64,000 bases of DNA from Janthinobacterium sp. B9-8. GTDB taxonomy: Bacteria > Pseudomonadota > Gammaproteobacteria > Burkholderiales > Chitinibacteraceae. Of the stretch, positions 59,848-64,000 are shown in pieces. The notes beneath the pieces are model-generated. The model did not search any database. It was given only the letters and a program-made list of their open reading frames with translations, and had not been told where the DNA came from. Within the stretch, counting starts at the first letter, position 1. Each line of letters begins with the position of its first letter. The DNA lies in the NCBI RefSeq assembly GCF_000969645.2, contig NZ_CP014222.1, positions 372,001 through 436,000 of the forward strand. Direction: 5' to 3'. The position numbers and the translations under genes are program-made.

Positions 59848-60633
59848 TTACTCTAATACTTCTACGGCCATCCCTTCACTGATGATTCCGCCTTTTTCGA
59901 CATTGATGTTCTGACCAAATAAAACGCCCGCTGCAGTTCTACGGTATTTAACTAGTGTGCGTAATGGTTCTTGATCGCTGGATTTTTCGCCGGTTTCTGG
60001 GTCTATGGTAGTAAAGACACAGCGCTCGCAAGGTTTGATAAAATTAAAAATCACTTCGCCAATGCGGATTTTCTTCCAGCCGTCTTCTGCAAAGGCTGCG
60101 CCACCACGCACAATTAAATTAGGGCGAAAGCGCTGCATCGACAGGCTGCGGCCAACACGCTCGCTGAGATCCCCAAGGGAAGCTTCGCCAATTAGCAGCA
60201 GGGGATGACCATCGACAAAGGCAATAGGTACGTCGGTGGAGCTGTGGCGATTAAGCTCGAAGCCAGCCCAAAGTAGTACCACTTGTTCACCCAAATAAGC
60301 GGATAGCCAAGCATCTGCATTGCTTGCGCCATGACGGGCTGTGAACTCGCTTTCCCAAACACTGGCAGGGTGAAGCTGGCTAAATAGCGAAGTGGCAACA
60401 AAGAGCGAAGGCATGCCGGGGGCGTTCAGAGTCAGCCCGTCATCGCTAGGTTCTGCAGACAGCAATACCAGCTTGGGAAACTCTCTGCCTGTGACTAGCT
60501 TGCCATTAGGCTGGGCGATCATCCATGTGCGATCAAAAGGTAGGCCACTGCTGAGTACTTCGCTCTGTTGCAGGCGTTGCCCTTGGCTAGATTTAATCGG
60601 GTAGCGGTAAAGGCCAGTGAGTCTTATTGGCAT
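59848..60633 (-). CDS. MOSC-domain protein, YcbX/MARC type
   Basis: The 261-residue protein has an N-terminal MOSC beta-barrel part (~1-115, LYRYPIKSSQGQRLQQSEV) and a C-terminal MOSC domain (~120-261), where the molybdenum-ligand Cys is probably in PCERCVFTTIDPETGE. These enzymes use molybdenum cofactor to reduce N-hydroxylated compounds. A 2Fe-2S ferredoxin domain found in some YcbX proteins is absent, so another electron donor is needed. It is single-gene. Confidence 0.92.
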   Translation of the reverse strand: MPIRLTGLYRYPIKSSQGQRLQQSEVLSSGLPFDRTWMIAQPNGKLVTGREFPKLVLLSAEPSDDGLTLNAPGMPSLFVATSLFSQLHPASVWESEFTARHGASNADAWLSAYLGEQVVLLWAGFELNRHSSTDVPIAFVDGHPLLLIGEASLGDLSERVGRSLSMQRFRPNLIVRGGAAFAEDGWKKIRIGEVIFNFIKPCERCVFTTIDPETGEKSSDQEPLRTLVKYRRTAAGVLFGQNINVEKGGIISEGMAVEVLE

Positions 60634-60702
60634 GGCATAAGCTCTGAAAAAATACTTACGTTAACTGAATATAAGCTAACAAACAATAGCTTTTACCATG
60701 AC

Positions 60703-62961
60703 TTAATGGCCTGTGGGTTGATGCCAATAATGTGGATGAGCATGCCGCCAGCGCGTTAATTTAATCTTTTCCCCCACATCAAAAATCAGTGCACCTGTTT
60801 GATCTGTGCGTAAATTTTGTGCCTGGGCGGCGGCATAGCGGGCCGTTATTTCTGGCTTAGGGTGGCCAAAATGATTTAAATAAGCGGCTGAATAAATGGC
60901 GTATTGCGGGGATGTTTGCTTAACAAACAGGATGGATGAAGATGTTTTACTGCCGTGATGCGGCACAAGCAAAATATCAATTTGCCCTAAACCCTGCTCA
61001 ATTAAGCGTGCTTCTTCATGTTTGCCGATATCTGCAGGAATTAATAAGCGATGCTGGCCATTATCGATGAGTAAAACACAGCTTTGGGCGTTGTCACTGC
61101 GCGCTGTGTTTTGTTCGTTGGGCCAAATAAAGCGAAAGCGCACTTTATCCCAGACCCATGTTGTGCCCGTTTGGCAGCGCTGTCTCTTGGCCTTCTGGTT
61201 GGCCCAGAGTGGATGATCGTCGGGCAGGCTATGCCAAATGAGCGGGCTGGGCATATTTTTAAGCAGCGGCTCGGCTGCGCCAATATGATCGTTATCGTTA
61301 TGCGACAGGATGAGCGCGTCTAACTGGCGAATGCGGGCGCTGCGTAAAGCGGGCAGTAAGACACGCTCGCCATTAGGCAACTGGCCTGTATCAAATAACA
61401 GCTGATGTTGGGCGGTTTGCACTAAAACTGCGAGACCCTGGCCAACGTCCAATACTGTGGCGCGGTATTGCCCCGGCTGGATGCTGCCGGAGCTACTGAT
61501 AAATAAAGGCAGGCAGCAGATTAGCCCCAGCCGCCTCGCCGGTATGCCACGGGGCAGGAGCAGCAGCATCACACCGAATGCGGCGGGTAAAAGGGTGATG
61601 GGGCCGGGCATATTGAAGGCGATGGTGGGCAGTGCTGTACACCATTGCAGCAGATAGTCTGTGGCGGCAAAAAGCCGTTCTGCACCGTAGAGTAAATAAC
61701 CGGAAGGATCGAGCAAGCCAGCCAAGGCAAGAGGGGTAATAAGAATACTGACAATTGGAATCGCAAAAGCATTCGCGAGCGGGGAAACCAGTGGTAGTTG
61801 GCCAAACACCACTAATAAAACGGGGGCAGAAGCCAAAGTGGCAGCTGCTTGGCTACTGACCCATGTTTTCCATTTTGCACTCTTGCCCAGCTGATTGCTG
61901 CCAGCCCAAAGGAGTGCACCCACCGTGAGGTAGGATAACCAAAAGCCAATGGATAAAACGGCAAAAGGGTCGATGACAACCGTAACTAAGAGCGCTGCGG
62001 CCCAAATGGCACTAATAGCGCTGGCTTGGGCTCGCCACAGGCAAATTGCAGCAATACTTAGCATAAATAGGGTGCGTTGCGTGGGGATGGCCATCCCTGC
62101 CAGCAGGCAATAGCAAAACGCGGTGATCACTCCGGCAATGAGTGCGGCACGTTGGGCGGCAAAGCGCGCAGCAAGCAGAGGAATGCGTCGCCAAAGCCCG
62201 TTGCAGGTTGCGGCGGCCATCGCTGCGAGCAGGGTGATATGTAAGCCAGAAATACTGATTAAATGGGTCACGCCGGTTGCGGCAAAGCGTTGCCACTGCT
62301 CAGGCAAAATGCCGCCCTGATCGCCTACAGTCAGCGCAATAATGACACCACGATAAGGTGCATCGGGCAGGGCATGGTGAATACGATCGCGTAAATGGGC
62401 GCGTATCCGATGCAGCCCGGCGCTTTTTTCTGCAAGCAGCACGCCTGATTTAACTGTGCCTGTTGCTCCAATATCTTGCTGCAAAAACCAGCTTTCCAAA
62501 TCAAAGCCACCGGGGTTGCTTTGTACGTGAACTTGCTTGAGTTTGACCAAAAACCGCCAATGTTCCCCTGCTTTAACCCGATCAGCCTGGCCGTACCATT
62601 GCAATTGAATTTTGCCGGGTAAACGCGTATTAGTCGCATCAGGCTTAAATAAAAAGCGTGTACCAAAACGACTGGCTTGAGGCAAATCGCTCACAAAGCC
62701 TGTTATCTCAATGACTTGCTGCTCAAGGACTGGATTGAGGCGATCTGCCATACGGATTTGCGCACGCCAATTGGCCCATGAGAAGCCGAGCGCTAGTAGG
62801 CTGAGCATTAAAAATAGTTGAGGGAGCCGCCAGCGGCTGAGCAAAAAAAACAATGCTGCAATACTGAGCGCAGGCCAGAGCAGGGGCAAGCCGGGCTGGG
62901 CTTGCAATAGGCAAACACCACAGATAAAGCTGGCAATCAGCAGTAGATAAGCAATCAGCAT
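60703..62961 (-). CDS. comEC: ComEC/Rec2 DNA-uptake channel
   Basis: ComEC moves single-stranded DNA across the inner membrane during natural transformation. The 752 residues contain an N-terminal DUF4131 part (~30-180), the multi-helix Competence domain (~200-470; HLISISGLHITLLAAMAA) and a C-terminal beta-lactamase-fold nuclease-like domain (~500-740) with HNDNDHIG (~553) and PHHGSKTSSS. All three parts are intact, so the strain may be transformable. No other com or pil gene is in this window. Confidence 0.95.
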   Translation of the reverse strand: MLIAYLLLIASFICGVCLLQAQPGLPLLWPALSIAALFFLLSRWRLPQLFLMLSLLALGFSWANWRAQIRMADRLNPVLEQQVIEITGFVSDLPQASRFGTRFLFKPDATNTRLPGKIQLQWYGQADRVKAGEHWRFLVKLKQVHVQSNPGGFDLESWFLQQDIGATGTVKSGVLLAEKSAGLHRIRAHLRDRIHHALPDAPYRGVIIALTVGDQGGILPEQWQRFAATGVTHLISISGLHITLLAAMAAATCNGLWRRIPLLAARFAAQRAALIAGVITAFCYCLLAGMAIPTQRTLFMLSIAAICLWRAQASAISAIWAAALLVTVVIDPFAVLSIGFWLSYLTVGALLWAGSNQLGKSAKWKTWVSSQAAATLASAPVLLVVFGQLPLVSPLANAFAIPIVSILITPLALAGLLDPSGYLLYGAERLFAATDYLLQWCTALPTIAFNMPGPITLLPAAFGVMLLLLPRGIPARRLGLICCLPLFISSSGSIQPGQYRATVLDVGQGLAVLVQTAQHQLLFDTGQLPNGERVLLPALRSARIRQLDALILSHNDNDHIGAAEPLLKNMPSPLIWHSLPDDHPLWANQKAKRQRCQTGTTWVWDKVRFRFIWPNEQNTARSDNAQSCVLLIDNGQHRLLIPADIGKHEEARLIEQGLGQIDILLVPHHGSKTSSSILFVKQTSPQYAIYSAAYLNHFGHPKPEITARYAAAQAQNLRTDQTGALIFDVGEKIKLTRWRHAHPHYWHQPTGH

Positions 62962-63143
62962 AAATTAGCTTAGCAGCTGATTGCGATACTTTTACTTGAA
63001 AGCCTATCCGAGGAAGAGGGCGTGGTTAATTGATGAAACGCAAGCTGTGATTGTGGGCTTAAAGTCAGCCTGGCAATCGCTACTTCCATGACATAGTCTA
63101 TTGATTAAGCTGTCTATTGCAGCAGGGTCAAAGGAGTGCGGTT

Positions 63144-63800
63144 ATGTACCAACTGTATATCGGTAGCAAAAATTACTCATCATGGTCACTACGTCCCTGG
63201 ATATTGCTTAAGCACTTTAATATTGAATTTATCGAAATGAGTGCGCCGTTGGATGGCGAGCAAGCTTATCGGGAATACGTAGAAAACGGCTTGATTCCTT
63301 GTCTTTATGATAAGGAATTTAATGTCTGGGATTGCTTGGCGATTGCTGAATATTTAGCCGAAAGCTATCCACAAATGTGGCCCGAACATACAAGAGCCAG
63401 AGCCAGAGCGCGTTGTATTTCGGCTGAAATGCACTCGGGGTTTTCTAATTTACGTTGCGTATTACCCATGAATATTAAGCTTCGTGTACAAGGTGGCGAT
63501 TTAGCATTGAGTGCTAAACGCGATATTGAGCGAATTTGCAGCATTTGGCGTGAGGCTCGTCAATTAGCAGGAGCGGGCCCATATTTATTTGGTGCGTTTT
63601 CCATTGCCGACGCCATGTACGCACCCGTAGTCTGGCGCTTGCATTGCTACAACGTGCCCTTGCCTGATGATGCGGCAATTTACCGTGATGTCATGTTAGC
63701 GCACCCGGCAATGCAGGAGTGGGAGCGGGGCGCATTGGCTGAAACGTTGATATTGGCGCAAGAAGATATGCTGTCAGAAGCGTTTGGCGGGCGCAGGTAG
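63144..63800 (+). CDS. Glutathione S-transferase
   Basis: ATG 63144, behind GGAG, gives 218 residues; the earlier in-frame codons lie before the RBS. The N-terminal thioredoxin-like domain starts MYQLYIGSKNYSSWSLRPW, a pattern of the YfcF/Zeta-like GST group, with NGLIPCLYD as the glutathione-binding loop and DCLAIAEYLAE. The C-terminal helical domain begins near residue 85 (RARARCISAEMHSG). Substrate is unknown. Confidence 0.93.
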   Translation: MYQLYIGSKNYSSWSLRPWILLKHFNIEFIEMSAPLDGEQAYREYVENGLIPCLYDKEFNVWDCLAIAEYLAESYPQMWPEHTRARARARCISAEMHSGFSNLRCVLPMNIKLRVQGGDLALSAKRDIERICSIWREARQLAGAGPYLFGAFSIADAMYAPVVWRLHCYNVPLPDDAAIYRDVMLAHPAMQEWERGALAETLILAQEDMLSEAFGGRR

Positions 63801-63870
63801 TTTGCACAATAGAGCGTGCTGGGCTTGCTTCGGGTTTCCAAAGCGCAAAGCGGCCTGATAAACTCCCGCC

Positions 63871-64000
63871 ATGGAAAATTTTGACGCAGATGTCATCATC
63901 GTTGGTGGTGGTTTAGTCGGCAGCGCCTTAGCTTTGGCGCTTAAAGACACCGCACTGACGGTTTTGTTAATAGAAGGCCGGCAACCCGCTTGGGATTGGC
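63871..64000 (+). CDS. UbiH/UbiF-type FAD hydroxylase, N-terminal part (runs off right edge)
   Basis: ATG 63871 opens a frame of 43 residues to the window edge with the FAD-binding motif DVIIVGGGLVGSALALAL and LTVLLIEGR, typical of the UbiH/UbiF/VisC group. It is 70 bp after the GST stop. With the gene at 26477-27646 the strain has at least two such hydroxylases. Confidence 0.85.
   Translation, partial: MENFDADVIIVGGGLVGSALALALKDTALTVLLIEGRQPAWDW

Overview
The window looks like chromosome from a betaproteobacterium of the order Neisseriales. The 16S gene, the 5S gene and the rrn order 16S-tRNA-Ile(GAT)-tRNA-Ala(TGC)-23S-5S all fit that order. The combination of genes suggests Iodobacter or a close Chitinibacteraceae/Chromobacteriaceae relative, but the genus is an inference from memory, not a search. 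Most content is core or metabolic. I see no intact insertion sequence, integrase, prophage or CRISPR array.

Layout. 1-6.4 kb: a truncated STAS-type protein, a large AsmA-like DUF748 envelope protein and a PAS-PAS-GGDEF diguanylate cyclase. 6.7-12 kb: an orphan TonB-dependent receptor, an AraC/GyrI-like regulator and a periplasmic thioredoxin-fold protein. 12.3-15.9 kb: divergent metR/metE with a clear MetR box. 16-24.4 kb: a mosaic accessory stretch with GAF and GNAT proteins, two small hypotheticals, a decayed AhpD-like pseudogene, an AT-rich gene-poor kilobase, a secreted lipase lipoprotein, the intact AhpD-like gene with DUF2798 and a divergent LysR regulator, a UPF0158 protein and a solute-binding protein. 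24.5-28.1 kb: an ABC exporter, a UbiH-type hydroxylase and a hypothetical protein.

28.4-41.6 kb is a catabolic island. It holds the arginine/ornithine succinyltransferase (AST) genes astE, astD, aruG, aruF and astC with a GlxA/ArgR-type AraC regulator. Set into it are a D-2-hydroxyglutarate dehydrogenase (YdiJ type), a DUF1338 2-oxoadipate dioxygenase-like protein and a LysR regulator. astB is not present. Nearly every gene junction in this island carries a long nested palindrome whose outer arm stops a few bases from the upstream gene's stop codon; this is the most striking non-coding pattern in the window.

41.7-47.7 kb: an HU-family protein and a complete rrn operon with promoter, boxA-like sites, RNase III-type stems and terminator. 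48-50.3 kb: MarR, cytochrome b561 and two YceI paralogues, a probable membrane redox operon. 50.5-58.7 kb: HAD phosphatase, DUF924, a HI0933-type flavoprotein, a 500-bp stretch of apparently decayed small ORFs, bamE-dapB-ypfJ, then fur-aat-bpt and an orphan ParA. 58.8-64 kb: a REC-HATPase fusion, a MOSC protein, comEC, a glutathione transferase and the start of a second UbiH-type hydroxylase at the right edge.

I found no convincing wholly new multi-gene system. The best leads are the nested intergenic palindromes of the AST island, the lysine/2-hydroxyglutarate genes embedded there in place of astB, and the damaged small-ORF locus at 53.2-53.6 kb.
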